Origin: NIOZ-UU13 sp964653075
GTDB taxonomy: Bacteria > Planctomycetota > Phycisphaerae > Sedimentisphaerales > Anaerobacaceae
Length of the DNA stretch: 39,103 nucleotides
NCBI GenBank assembly: GCA_964653075.1
Contig: CAZZAX010000043.1
Span: 1 to 39,103, forward strand
Reading direction: 5' to 3'
Position 1 is the first letter of the stretch; the number at the start of each line of letters is the position of its first letter. This document shows, piece after piece, positions 1-9,309 of this stretch. The notes under the pieces are model-generated. The model worked only from the letters and a program-made list of their open reading frames with translations, did not search any database and was not told where the DNA came from. The translations under genes were made by a program, and so were the position numbers.

Positions 1-627
1 ACTGTGGGGCTGCACTGGCTTTTTGCCGGGCCTTCCGGTCTGCATATGACCACTACTGATAATAAAACATGGGGCATGACAAGGGACTACTTGTCCTGCC
101 TTCTTGATTTATGCAGCGACCTTGGGGGCAAGGTTTTAGTGCTCGGCTCGCCGAAGCAGCGAAGCCTTGTGGCCGGACAAACCACCGAAGGCGCGTGGAA
201 AAGGGCTGTGGAATTGCTCAGCAGTGTTCTGGATAAAGCCGGGGAATTGGATCTGACTATTTGTCTTGAGCCGCTGTCGACTAAAGAGACCGATTTTATT
301 AACACAGTTGCAGAAGGGATGCAGATTGTTCGCCAGATAAATCATCCGAACCTGAAGATTCATCTGGATGTCAAGGCGATGTGCTCTGAGGAAACGCCGG
401 TTCCTGATATTATCCGTTCGGTCCAGGCCGCCGATATTGGCCACTTTCACGTCAATGATTCCAATCTGTACGGGCCCGGTATGGGGGATGTGGACTACGG
501 TCCTATTGGTGAGGCGATAAAAGACGTCGGGTGGGACAAGTGGCTCAGCGTCGAGGTGTTTAAATACGACCCGGATCCGGAGACGATTGCCCGCAAGAGC
601 ATTGAGTACCTTCGGTCTTATTTTTAG
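1..627 (+). CDS. Sugar phosphate isomerase/epimerase, TIM barrel (5' truncated)
   Basis: The reading frame is open from the first base, so the gene starts upstream and only the C-terminal ~208 residues are seen. The fold is that of the xylose-isomerase-like / AP-endonuclease-2 TIM-barrel superfamily. In order it shows a Glu in LEPL, an Asp in HLDVKAM, a His in HFHVND and a final Glu in VEVF, which match the usual E-D-H-E divalent-metal site of these isomerases and epimerases. The C-terminus (ARKSIEYLRSYF) is the usual last helix, so the 3' end is intact. The substrate cannot be told from sequence. Myo-inositol/ketose epimerases, D-tagatose 3-epimerases and related planctomycete paralogues all look like this. 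It converges with the small minus-strand gene at 681-962. Confidence 0.85.
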   Translation, partial: TVGLHWLFAGPSGLHMTTTDNKTWGMTRDYLSCLLDLCSDLGGKVLVLGSPKQRSLVAGQTTEGAWKRAVELLSSVLDKAGELDLTICLEPLSTKETDFINTVAEGMQIVRQINHPNLKIHLDVKAMCSEETPVPDIIRSVQAADIGHFHVNDSNLYGPGMGDVDYGPIGEAIKDVGWDKWLSVEVFKYDPDPETIARKSIEYLRSYF

Positions 628-680
628 ACCGCGAAGAATATCGGAATAAGAATGAGAGGGGTAAAGAAGCCGGATTGCTT

Positions 681-962
681 TTATTTTTTCCTCTTCGGGG
701 TGTTCAGCCAATCCTGGAGATTTTTGGCTAAAATTTCCACATCTTCCTTTTGCATAATGTGTTGGATGATTGCCGGGGGTATTTTCAGCTTTACCATTGC
801 TTTGTGGGCCCTTTGCCAGAGCCGGTTTTTCCTGGCTTCGGTGTCGGCTAAGTACAGTTCGGTTACAAGCTCACTGAGTTTGCCAAGCATTATCGTATCA
901 AGGTTGTTGTAATAACCTGATATCACGTCCTTTTGGTACTGTGAATAGTCATTTTTAGCCAT
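681..962 (-). CDS. Hypothetical 93-residue protein
   Basis: I do not recognise this small protein. It is charged, predicted helical and without signal peptide or membrane segment. It starts MAKNDYSQYQKD and ends in a basic tail (NTPKRKK). An AAGG ribosome-binding site lies five bases before the ATG on the minus strand, which supports it as a real gene rather than a shadow. It stands alone between a convergent isomerase gene and the divergent lptD-like gene. Helical, Trp-containing small proteins of this kind are common as lineage-specific unknowns; no function is proposed. Confidence 0.65.
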   Translation of the reverse strand: MAKNDYSQYQKDVISGYYNNLDTIMLGKLSELVTELYLADTEARKNRLWQRAHKAMVKLKIPPAIIQHIMQKEDVEILAKNLQDWLNTPKRKK

Positions 963-1082
963 ATTAGCCTTCTAAAAGGTTTTGGGTTATTTTTGAGTGC
1001 TTTTTTACAGGAAAGTTTCAGATAAATCAAGTTATGGGTATTATTAAGAGCGATTTTTGCTGGCTTTGTAAAAATATCCGGC

Positions 1083-1088
1083 TATAAT
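1083..1088 (+). promoter_or_regulatory. Possible -10 box upstream of the lptD-like gene
   Basis: A perfect TATAAT lies about 100 bases before the lptD-like start codon, inside the 215-base gap that separates it from the divergent 93-residue gene. No convincing -35 hexamer is seen at 16-18 bases upstream (the region reads CTGGCT or TGGCTT), so this is only a weak candidate. Confidence 0.3.
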
Positions 1089-1189
1089 CTGCGGAAACGT
1101 TTTGGTGGTAAGCTAAGCTGTACGGCGACTTTGATGCGCCTTTTCAATAAACTGTCGCGTAAATTCTCAAATGGGATATGAGAGTTGGT

Positions 1190-4183
1190 ATGCGAAATAG
1201 AACGCTGTTTATTTTATTTTTTTCACTTTTGCCGTGGCACGGGCTTCCAGCCCGTGGAAACACGGCCAAGATGGCCGTGCCACCTATAAATGCAGCCGCC
1301 TTTGTCGGTCAGGATTTGCACATGGAAGGGCAGTCTGTCATAAGCCATCAGTTGAGCACGGGTGAGCATATTCTGGTTTTCCGTGAAGGCTTTTCGATGT
1401 CGATTGGGGCCAATCAGTTTTCCAGTGAAAATGCCGTAGTGTGGCTGATTCCCCGTTCTGCAGTTCCTGTTCAAAGCACTGTTCCGGAAAAGCTCAAACT
1501 CGGTGACAGGTCTCGTATCGGCTATAAGGCAATGGTTTATCTTCAGGGCGGCGTATCGGCAGAAAAGGCCAAAGGCGCCCGGATGACCAGTCTCACCGGG
1601 ACGGTGATCGAGCAGGGCCGGGTGATGGCGCTTCAGACTGGTGTAAGCGGGGAAGTTTTTATAACGGCGGACAGAAGAAGGACAGCCGATCCTCGTGGAT
1701 TAGCATTTTACTCCGAGGCCTTTTCGGGATTGCGGAAAGTCGGGTTTTGGCCGACGACTGCTGAGGCTGAACCGCAGGAGATTGAATTTACTGAAGAAAG
1801 AGTAGCATCGGCGGAGGCCGGCATTGAACCGGAAGACAAAGAGCCGCAATTCAGATATCCTATTCACTTCTCGGGCGTAGGTGGGGTTGATCCGAATGTA
1901 GAGTGGGACGCGAATATTGGGACCGGAATAGGCAGGATTTATCTGTGGCAAAAACAGGACGAAAAAGGGCGTCTGCTTGAATTGCAGGCTGATAATACGG
2001 TTATGTTTCGTCCAGACCAGGAACCCGGCGGCGCTGAGAAACGAACAGGCGATGAAGGTGTTTTGGGCGGCGGGGGTATAAAGGCGATTTATTTGTCCGG
2101 CGATGTTTTGATGACCGAAGGGCAGCGGACGATTAGAGCCGAAGAGATTTACTATGACTTCGAGGCAAAAAAGGCTCTTTCCGTAAAAGCAGTGATGAGA
2201 AATTTCGATGAGACCGACGGGATTCCGATTTATATAAAGGCGTTGAAGCTAAGACAGTTGGCAGAAAATAAGTTCGGGGCTGAAAATATAACCCTGACAA
2301 CGAGTGAATTTTATCTACCTCAGATTTCAGTTAACGCTTCGAAAGTGATTATTACCGATACGACGAATCTTAATGCACAGCAGGGTGATACCTCCAAAAG
2401 CAGTTTCGATGCCCAGATGCATGACGTGCGTTTTAAGCTGTACGATAAAACAATTTTCTATTGGCCTTTGATGCGCAGCAATATGCAAAGACCTGATACT
2501 CCACTTAAAAGTGTGCACGTTGGCAGGGACAATACGTGGGGTATGCAGGTCGAGACACAGTGGTACCTGTCCCGGCTGTTGGGGCTCCAGGAGCCGGAGG
2601 GCACGGACAGCACTCTTTCGCTGGATTATTACAGCAAGCGCGGTTTCGGCAGCGGGGTGGAAATCGACTATTCAAAAGAGGACTATTTCGGCAGGATTTT
2701 AGGCTATATCATTAACGACAGAGGTGAGGACCGGCTTGGCAGAAACATCAGCAGGAAACATCTTGAGCCGGAAAGAGATCTGCGCGGACGGTTCAGTTGG
2801 CGGCACAGGCAGTTTCTGCCTTACGAATGGCAGCTTACTACCGAGATTAGTTATATATCTGACGAACATTTTCTTGAGAGTTTTCATCGAGGCGAGTTTA
2901 ATGTCGGTAAGGAGCAGGAGACTCTCATTCACATGAAGCGTATTGAGGACAACTGGGGCCTCGCCATTTTAAGCAAAGTGCGAATCAATGAGTTTGTCGA
3001 TGAGCTTGAAGAATTGCCCAGTGCCGAGTTTCACTGGACCGGTCAGTCGTTACTCGACGATAGTCTTACTTTCTACAGCGACACTCAGGTAGGCCGGTTT
3101 CGTGAGCGTTATTCAGAGAATGCACCTGGGGGTCCACAGCAGTTTTTTTCTTTAATAACAACGAGAAACGAGCTTGATATGCCTTTGATGTTTGGCAGCT
3201 CGAAGGTTGTACCGTTTGTGGCCGGGACAGTGGCGTATGAAGACGGGCTGGGTTTTTACAGCGAGCTTGACGGCGGCAGCGGACAAAGGGAGGATGAAGT
3301 TTGGTTCGGAGAAGCCGGTGTCCGTGTATCCCCGCAACCATACTGGAAGGTTTTTCCCGGCGTCGAATCGAAAATATGGGATTTAAATCAGCTAAGGCAT
3401 ATAGTCAGGCCGTATTTGACGGCTGCGGTTTACACTGAAACCGACTCGGTTATCGAACAACGTGATACGTTGAGCGTAGGTATCTCACAGAGGCTGCAGA
3501 CTAAAAGAGGCACCGGTGATAATATGCGAACCGTTGACTGGATGTGGCTGGATACGAACGTTACATGGGTGAATGATTCTGATGATGCATCGGCAGGAGC
3601 TGACAGGTTTATATGGAACAAGCCGTTTATTCCGCTGCTGAACAGATTCAACCCAATGTTGGACCCACGAGACAGGTACGACAGGCGCAACGGTGATATA
3701 TTCGGGCCGAGGCGCAATTATTTAGGCGCCGACTATATGTGGCGTTTAAGTGATACGACGGCGGTGCTTTCTGATATGAATTTTGATATACAAAGCGGCG
3801 TGGTGCAGCAATATAATGTTGGTTTTTCGCACCTTCGCTGGCCTGATTTGAGTTATTATATTGGAAGCAGGTATTTAAGACGGCTTGATAACGGATACGG
3901 CGAACAAGGCTCGAATGCGTTTACTTTTGCGGCTACGTATGTGCTCGACCCGCGATACACCCTTGTTTACTCCGGACAGCTTGATTTTGACTATGGCAAG
4001 ACGGTACGGAGTGATTTTACGCTTATAAGGCAGTATCACAGAATATACTGTGGTATTACGTACAGCGCTGATGCGTCTTTAGACAGGCAAGCGATAGTAT
4101 TTAGTATTTGGCCTCAGGGAGTGCCGGATTTAGCGATTGGATCGGGAAGATACATGGGCATGGGCGGTTCGACTCAATACTAA
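1190..4183 (+). CDS. lptD: LptD-like outer-membrane protein (LPS assembly / OstA family)
   Basis: LptD forms the outer-membrane beta-barrel that inserts lipopolysaccharide delivered by the Lpt bridge. The protein is about 997 residues, longer than the ~780 of E. coli. A hydrophobic signal segment (RTLFILFFSLL) is followed by an odd linker encoded by a palindromic repeat (1234-1283). Next comes an OstA/LptA-like jellyroll region (GGIKAIYLSGDVLMTEGQ, about residues 300-330) and then a long region rich in alternating aromatic and polar strands typical of an LptD barrel. I chose the second in-frame ATG (1190) because the signal peptide begins there; an ATG at 1178 adds MRVG. The next gene is an aldolase, so context does not help. 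The family call is firm; whether the organism makes true LPS is inference. Confidence 0.8.
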   Translation: MRNRTLFILFFSLLPWHGLPARGNTAKMAVPPINAAAFVGQDLHMEGQSVISHQLSTGEHILVFREGFSMSIGANQFSSENAVVWLIPRSAVPVQSTVPEKLKLGDRSRIGYKAMVYLQGGVSAEKAKGARMTSLTGTVIEQGRVMALQTGVSGEVFITADRRRTADPRGLAFYSEAFSGLRKVGFWPTTAEAEPQEIEFTEERVASAEAGIEPEDKEPQFRYPIHFSGVGGVDPNVEWDANIGTGIGRIYLWQKQDEKGRLLELQADNTVMFRPDQEPGGAEKRTGDEGVLGGGGIKAIYLSGDVLMTEGQRTIRAEEIYYDFEAKKALSVKAVMRNFDETDGIPIYIKALKLRQLAENKFGAENITLTTSEFYLPQISVNASKVIITDTTNLNAQQGDTSKSSFDAQMHDVRFKLYDKTIFYWPLMRSNMQRPDTPLKSVHVGRDNTWGMQVETQWYLSRLLGLQEPEGTDSTLSLDYYSKRGFGSGVEIDYSKEDYFGRILGYIINDRGEDRLGRNISRKHLEPERDLRGRFSWRHRQFLPYEWQLTTEISYISDEHFLESFHRGEFNVGKEQETLIHMKRIEDNWGLAILSKVRINEFVDELEELPSAEFHWTGQSLLDDSLTFYSDTQVGRFRERYSENAPGGPQQFFSLITTRNELDMPLMFGSSKVVPFVAGTVAYEDGLGFYSELDGGSGQREDEVWFGEAGVRVSPQPYWKVFPGVESKIWDLNQLRHIVRPYLTAAVYTETDSVIEQRDTLSVGISQRLQTKRGTGDNMRTVDWMWLDTNVTWVNDSDDASAGADRFIWNKPFIPLLNRFNPMLDPRDRYDRRNGDIFGPRRNYLGADYMWRLSDTTAVLSDMNFDIQSGVVQQYNVGFSHLRWPDLSYYIGSRYLRRLDNGYGEQGSNAFTFAATYVLDPRYTLVYSGQLDFDYGKTVRSDFTLIRQYHRIYCGITYSADASLDRQAIVFSIWPQGVPDLAIGSGRYMGMGGSTQY
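1234..1283. repeat. REP-like double-hairpin palindrome inside the lptD-like signal region
   Basis: This 50-base element has outer arms GTGGCACGG and CCGTGCCAC, which are perfect reverse complements. They enclose two further perfect hairpins, CACGGGC-TTCCA-GCCCGTG and CACGGCC-AAGAT-GGCCGTG, so it can fold as a cruciform with two arms. It keeps the reading frame and is translated as a Trp-His-Gly...Ala-Val-Pro-Pro linker right after the signal-peptide hydrophobic core. No second copy was seen in the window. The architecture matches interspersed REP-type elements. Confidence 0.8.
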
Positions 4184-4301
4184 TTATTATTGATTCGGCC
4201 CGTGTGAATGTCCGATATTGGATATGAGTGATTGTATAAAAACGTCTGGCTAAATAATTTTTTTGCCTTAAGATAGTATTGAGAGATTTAAGGAGAATGC
4301 A

Positions 4302-5252
4302 ATGGGTTTGGTTAATACCAGAAAGATGTTCGAGATGGCTTACAAGAACGGCTATGCAGTTGGTGCGTTCAATGTGAATAATATGGAAATCACGCAGGGT
4401 ATTATTGAAGCTGTGGCTGAAGAAAAGGCCCCGCTTATCCTGCAGGTTTCGAGGGGGGCGCGTGAATACGCCAAGATAAGCTATTTAAAGGCGATTATTA
4501 ACGTGGTAGTTGAGGAAAATCCGGATATTCCTATCGCGATAAACCTTGACCACGGCGACACGTTCGAGACGTGTAAACAATTTGTCGATGACGGTTTTAC
4601 CTCCGTGATGATAGATGCTTCGCATAAGCCTTTTGAAGAAAACATCGCAATGACCAAAAAGGTAGTTGAGTATGCACATGCCAGGGATGTTGTAGTCGAA
4701 GCCGAATTGGGCCAGTTGGGTGGTATCGAGGAAGACGTTGTTGGTGTGTCTGACGATGATATAAGCAAGCACCTGGCCGACCCGAGTCAGGTTGAAGAAT
4801 TTGTAGAAAAATCAGGAGTGGATTCCCTGGCGGTTGCTATAGGTACCAGCCATGGTGCCTACAAGTTTAAGAAGGAGCCGAAGCTGGCTTTTGATGTGAT
4901 ACAGGAAATATCGAAGAAGCTGCCGGGCTTTCCGCTGGTTATGCACGGCTCCAGCAGTGTGCTCAAAGAGTTCAAAGACCTTATCAATAAGTACGGGGGG
5001 GATATGCCGAATGCAATGGGTGTGCCAGAGGACGCTGTCAGCAAGGCGGCAAAGATGGCGGTCTGCAAGGTGAATATTGATACGGATCTGCGAATGGCTC
5101 TGACGGCGAAGATCAGGCAGGTCTTTGCTGAAAAACCGGGCGAATTTGATCCGCGTAAGTATCTGGGACCGGGCAGAGCGGCTATTAAAGAGATGGTGAA
5201 ACATAAGCTGCACGTTTTGGGCTGCGCCGGAAAAGCGGCGGAATGTGTATAA
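4302..5252 (+). CDS. fba: Class II fructose-1,6-bisphosphate aldolase
   Basis: The enzyme splits or forms fructose-1,6-bisphosphate from dihydroxyacetone phosphate and glyceraldehyde-3-phosphate in the cytoplasm (glycolysis and gluconeogenesis). At 316 residues it is the normal class II size. Visible motifs include the zinc-ligand region NLDHGDTF, the conserved VEAELGQLGG, GTSHGAY, VMHGSSSV and the C-terminal KVNIDTDLRMAL. A strong AAGGAG lies about six bases before the ATG. The gene is flanked by 118- and 150-base gaps and looks monocistronic. Other ketose-bisphosphate aldolases (tagatose type) share the fold, but the motif set fits FBP aldolase best. Confidence 0.93.
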   Translation: MGLVNTRKMFEMAYKNGYAVGAFNVNNMEITQGIIEAVAEEKAPLILQVSRGAREYAKISYLKAIINVVVEENPDIPIAINLDHGDTFETCKQFVDDGFTSVMIDASHKPFEENIAMTKKVVEYAHARDVVVEAELGQLGGIEEDVVGVSDDDISKHLADPSQVEEFVEKSGVDSLAVAIGTSHGAYKFKKEPKLAFDVIQEISKKLPGFPLVMHGSSSVLKEFKDLINKYGGDMPNAMGVPEDAVSKAAKMAVCKVNIDTDLRMALTAKIRQVFAEKPGEFDPRKYLGPGRAAIKEMVKHKLHVLGCAGKAAECV

Positions 5253-5402
5253 ATTGTCTGTGCTGACCTGCTGACAGGCTTTATCTAAAGCGAAACAGCG
5301 TCGGGTGATTGATATTTAAAGAGTAGAAATCAGGGATTAGAAAAACGGAAATAGAAAATGGGTTACTTATTTTCACGAAATTCAAGAAACGGGGTTTTTG
5401 GG

Positions 5403-7658
5403 ATGAAAAGAACATACGTAATTAGTCTGAGCTGCCTTGCAGTGTTTTTATTGTTTGCCTGTTATGGCTTTAAGGCTCAATCGAACAATGCAGTTGCTTT
5501 GCAGTCTGCGTCGGTAACAGTCGGAGGTGAGTCTGCTCTACTGATAGAACAGATTTGTTCAGAGATTTTTGAAGGTGATTTTGCCGGCGCGCGAGGACTT
5601 GTCAAAAGAAGCAATAAATCTAATAGTGCAGCAATCAGCCAACTGTCAAATGTTATATCCGAATATGAATCGACAGAAGAGAAACGCCGTACAGCACTTA
5701 AGGCCGCCTATCAAGAGCAGTTGGCAGAGCTTGAAAAGTTTAAGACTGAAAAGAATGTTGATGACATAAATGATGTCAATGATATTGTTGATACGCTTTC
5801 GGTCATCAACCAGGCAGGTGAGTTTGCAGACGAGGCGCAGAAAGCAAAGCTTCTTTCTGATTCGTTCGTACAAGAGGTATTGCAAAAAGCTATAGATAAT
5901 GCCGCCGAGCTGGAGGTAGAGGGCAAGTGGCTTGAAGCATACACAAATTGCTACGTTTGGCTGATGGCGATAGACCGGGACAATGACGGGTATTCGGATT
6001 ATGCCGACCAGCTTCTGGATAAGGCCACTATTGCAGTTTCTTTTGAGGATAGTCCCTGTGAGACCCGCCAGGAGCGTTTCTCGGGCGTGGAGAAACAGAT
6101 GTTTATTCGGACGATTGTTTTCCTGGACCTTTATTACGTTAATGTTATTAATTACAACCAAATGGCAAAGAATGCAATTGAACGGTGCGAATTGTTAGGA
6201 GAGGTAATCGGGGCATCGTCCAGATTTAGTCTGGATTTACGAAATGATGATACGGATTACGAAAATACGGCAGCGGGCAAGTCTGATTCAGAGCCGTTTT
6301 TGCCGCCTGATCGTACCAAACTCGCAGCCTGGTCGGTGTCATTAGATGCCCTGTCGGATGAAGTCAAGTCAGCTTCTGAAGATTCTACGGGTTTGGGCAA
6401 ACAACAGTTTCTAGAGATTTTTGAGAAGGTCCTACGGCTGAACAACACGACTGTGGATTTGCCGCAATCAATATTGATTGCGCAGTTTTCAGAGGCGGCA
6501 CTTTCTGCACTTGACCCTTATACGGTGATAATCTGGCCCAAGCAGGTGCAGGATTTTGAAAAGATGATGACCAATGAGTTTACCGGTATCGGGATAGAGA
6601 TTTCGAAGCCCAAAGGATTATTGACAGTGGCGAGTCTGTTGCCTGATACGCCGGCATACAAATCCGGGCTTGATGCCGGAGATGTGATAAAAGCGGTGGA
6701 TGGGCTTAAAACCAAGGATATGACTCTTAGCTGTGCGGTTCATAAGATAACAGGCCCGAAAGGGACGAAAGTTACGTTGACAGTAGAAAGGCCAAGCGAA
6801 GAAAAGACCAAGGATATTACGATAACCAGAGACAGGATAATTGTTCCGACAATTCGCGGCTGGCAAAGGACCGGCACAGGTAGATGGCGATATATGATTG
6901 ATGAGCAGAACAAGGTCGGTTATGTGCGCCTTACGAGTTTTGCGGCGGAAAGCGCTGCGAGTTTAGAGAAAGTATTGCTTCAGCTTGAATCACAGGGTCT
7001 GAGGGGACTGGTTCTGGATTTGCGGTCCAACAGCGGCGGTCTTTTAGACAGCGCAGTTGCGGTAGTTGATAAATTTATCGAAGAAGGGTTGATAGTCAAG
7101 CGACAGCGGGGTTTTGGCAGGATGCCGATTTATGAGGATGCAAAAAGGAAGAACACTCATCCGAATTATCCGCTTGTTATACTGATAAACTCCGGCTCGG
7201 CCAGTGCTTCGGAGATTGTGGCTGGCGCGTTGGCGGATGAAAAGTATAAGCGTGCAATTCTGGTGGGAACCAGAACCCATGGCAAAGGCAGCGTGCAGGG
7301 GATAACGGGTTATCCCGGTGAAGGGGCACAGTTGAAATATACGATGGCACATTACCATTTGCCTTCCGACCAGCGAGTTGAAAGCCGGGATGCAATGAAA
7401 AAACTTGGCAGAGAAGATTGGGGTGTCGGGCCGAATGTCGAGGTTGAATTGAAAAGCAACGAACTTAAAAAAATGATTGAGATGCAGAGAGATAATGATG
7501 TGCTGGTTCAGGCCAACCACAACAATGCCAACCATAAGCAGAACAAACATACTATAGAGGAAACCCTCGAGGCTGACCCGCAATTGGCGGTAGGTCTTTT
7601 GGTAGTAAGGAGCAAATTGATTCAGGCTGAGGCTCCGGCGCTGGCTCAGCGTGATTGA
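5403..7658 (+). CDS. S41 family C-terminal processing protease, secreted, PDZ-containing
   Basis: This is a Ctp/Prc-type serine protease that cleaves C-termini of periplasmic substrates. The start at 5403 begins a signal peptide (KRTYVISLSCLAVFLLFAC) with a weak lipobox (LFAC), so it may be a lipoprotein; an upstream ATG at 5358 would add 15 residues. A long helical N-terminal region (~350 residues, with an Asp/Asn-rich INDVNDIVD stretch) precedes a PDZ domain (TGIGIEISKPKGLLTV...AGDVIKAVDG). The S41 catalytic core follows: nucleophile Ser603 in GSASASEIVAG and general-base Lys628 in THGKGSVQ, 25 residues apart as in CtpB. At 751 residues it is longer than usual CtpA because of the N-terminal extension. 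Spacing suggests its own transcription unit. Confidence 0.9.
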   Translation: MKRTYVISLSCLAVFLLFACYGFKAQSNNAVALQSASVTVGGESALLIEQICSEIFEGDFAGARGLVKRSNKSNSAAISQLSNVISEYESTEEKRRTALKAAYQEQLAELEKFKTEKNVDDINDVNDIVDTLSVINQAGEFADEAQKAKLLSDSFVQEVLQKAIDNAAELEVEGKWLEAYTNCYVWLMAIDRDNDGYSDYADQLLDKATIAVSFEDSPCETRQERFSGVEKQMFIRTIVFLDLYYVNVINYNQMAKNAIERCELLGEVIGASSRFSLDLRNDDTDYENTAAGKSDSEPFLPPDRTKLAAWSVSLDALSDEVKSASEDSTGLGKQQFLEIFEKVLRLNNTTVDLPQSILIAQFSEAALSALDPYTVIIWPKQVQDFEKMMTNEFTGIGIEISKPKGLLTVASLLPDTPAYKSGLDAGDVIKAVDGLKTKDMTLSCAVHKITGPKGTKVTLTVERPSEEKTKDITITRDRIIVPTIRGWQRTGTGRWRYMIDEQNKVGYVRLTSFAAESAASLEKVLLQLESQGLRGLVLDLRSNSGGLLDSAVAVVDKFIEEGLIVKRQRGFGRMPIYEDAKRKNTHPNYPLVILINSGSASASEIVAGALADEKYKRAILVGTRTHGKGSVQGITGYPGEGAQLKYTMAHYHLPSDQRVESRDAMKKLGREDWGVGPNVEVELKSNELKKMIEMQRDNDVLVQANHNNANHKQNKHTIEETLEADPQLAVGLLVVRSKLIQAEAPALAQRD

Positions 7659-7789
7659 CTCGCGGTTTTGGATATATTTGAGTATCAAGTACTGCGCAGC
7701 GGAACTGTTACGCGGAGCAGCAGATGAGAGCAGAGGAAATGCCCCGTTAGAAATTCTACAAAAGGGCGTGTAAAAGGAATTATAAGGAT

Positions 7790-9247
7790 ATGATGCAAGA
7801 AGAGGTTTCTAACGAGGCTAACAAGTTTGAGATTCAGAGGCAGGAGAAACTGTCCCGTATTAAAGAAATTGACATTGACCCTTACGGCGGCAGATATGAG
7901 GGAGACGAGCCGGCTGAAGATATCAAGCTGAGATTTAAGGACGCAGATGAGAGCCAGCAGGCCAAATGTGCCGGCAGGATTGTACTGTTGAGGGACATTG
8001 GGAAGCTGATTTTTATGACTTTGCGCGACCGCAGCGGTACTATCCAGATCGGCTTGAGCAAAAAGCTTCTGTCTGAGCTGTGGTCACTTGCGAAACTGCT
8101 GGAGCTTGGTGACATAATCGGTGCGGCCGGCCGGTTGGGAAGAACCAAAACCGGCGAAATTACGATATGGGCCGACGATGTTGTTTTTCTGAGCAAGTGT
8201 CTGCTGCAGCCGCCGGAGAAATTTCACGGTCTGTCGGATATTGACCAGCGTTACCGGCAGAGATATGTGGATTTATGGGCTAATCCTGGAGTGATGGAGC
8301 GGTTTAAGAACCGAAGTGCAATCGTATATACGATTCGCGAGCTTCTCAAGTCTAAAGGATTTTGGGAAGTCGAGACTCCGATGATGCAGACTATAGCCGG
8401 CGGAGCCGCGGCCAAACCTTTCATAACACATCATAATAGTCTGGACATGGATTTGTTTTTGCGGATTTCGCCGGAGCTGTTTCTAAAAAGACTGCTCGTT
8501 GGAGGAATGGAAAAGGTTTTCGAGATAAATCGGAATTTCCGCAACGAAGGATTGAGCCGGCAGCACAATCCGGAATTTACAATGCTCGAAGTGTATCAGG
8601 CCTACGGCGATTATAATGTGATGATGGATTTGACCGAGGAAATTGTCGGGCTTTGTGTGGAGAAATACTGCGAGAGCCAGCACGTGCAGTTCGGCGATTT
8701 GAAGATAGATTTTACCCGCCCGTGGCGCCGTGTCACATACTCGGAGCTGCTGAAAGAATACAGCGGCTGCGATATTGATGATATAGAGGCCATTCGGACA
8801 AAAGCAAGACAGCTCGGGCTGGAAGCGGATGTGGATGACGCGGTGGTTGTCAATGAAGTATTTGAGACCACTGTCGAGGACAATTTAATCACTCCTACCT
8901 TTGTGATAGATTATCCGGCCGTGCTGTGTCCTTTAGCCAAACGCAGAAAGGACAATCCCCAATTTGCCGAAAGGTTTGAATTGTTTATAGCCAGGATGGA
9001 ACTGGCTAATGCTTATACTGAGCTGAATGACCCTGTCGAACAATATGAGAATTTCCTTACTCAGCTTCGCGGGCAGGAAGAGTCACTGACGAAGATGGAC
9101 CGGGACTATATAACGGCGTTGAAATATGGCATGCCTCCGGCCGGTGGATTGGGTATTGGGATTGACAGATTGGTTATGGTACTGACCGGTGTTGCAAGCA
9201 TTCGTGACGTGGTGCTGTTTCCACTCCTGAGACCTGCAAAAAGTTAG
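7790..9247 (+). CDS. lysS: Lysyl-tRNA synthetase, class II
   Basis: It charges tRNA(Lys) with lysine. At 485 residues it is the usual bacterial LysS length. An N-terminal OB-fold anticodon-binding domain (LRDIGKLIFMTLRDRSGTIQ) precedes the class II core with motif 2 (FEINRNFRNEGLSRQHNPEF) and motif 3 (GGLGIGIDRLVMVLTG). Two adjacent ATGs (7790 and 7793) are possible starts, with AAGGA boxes upstream of both. It directly precedes the lol permease genes, separated by a short hairpin. Confidence 0.97.
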   Translation: MMQEEVSNEANKFEIQRQEKLSRIKEIDIDPYGGRYEGDEPAEDIKLRFKDADESQQAKCAGRIVLLRDIGKLIFMTLRDRSGTIQIGLSKKLLSELWSLAKLLELGDIIGAAGRLGRTKTGEITIWADDVVFLSKCLLQPPEKFHGLSDIDQRYRQRYVDLWANPGVMERFKNRSAIVYTIRELLKSKGFWEVETPMMQTIAGGAAAKPFITHHNSLDMDLFLRISPELFLKRLLVGGMEKVFEINRNFRNEGLSRQHNPEFTMLEVYQAYGDYNVMMDLTEEIVGLCVEKYCESQHVQFGDLKIDFTRPWRRVTYSELLKEYSGCDIDDIEAIRTKARQLGLEADVDDAVVVNEVFETTVEDNLITPTFVIDYPAVLCPLAKRRKDNPQFAERFELFIARMELANAYTELNDPVEQYENFLTQLRGQEESLTKMDRDYITALKYGMPPAGGLGIGIDRLVMVLTGVASIRDVVLFPLLRPAKS

Positions 9248-9255
9248 AGTTGAAA

Positions 9256-9272
9256 CCCGAATAATATTCGGG
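9256..9272 (+). terminator. Short hairpin after lysS (weak or attenuating terminator)
   Basis: A perfect 7-bp stem CCCGAAT/ATTCGGG with a three-base loop lies nine bases after the lysS stop codon. No T-run follows, so it is at best a weak terminator, an mRNA 3'-end stabiliser or a processing site between lysS and the lol genes. Confidence 0.35.
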
Positions 9273-9309
9273 GCTGAACATTAGCAGTTAAATACTTAAG
9301 GCAAATGCT

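Noticed and set aside
136..711. 191-codon minus-strand frame opposite the first gene
   Set aside because: It is a shadow of the isomerase gene, which has clear family motifs in its own frame.
7044..7688. 214-codon minus-strand frame opposite the S41 protease
   Set aside because: It is antisense to the catalytic domain with the Ser-Lys motifs; no sign of its own start signals.
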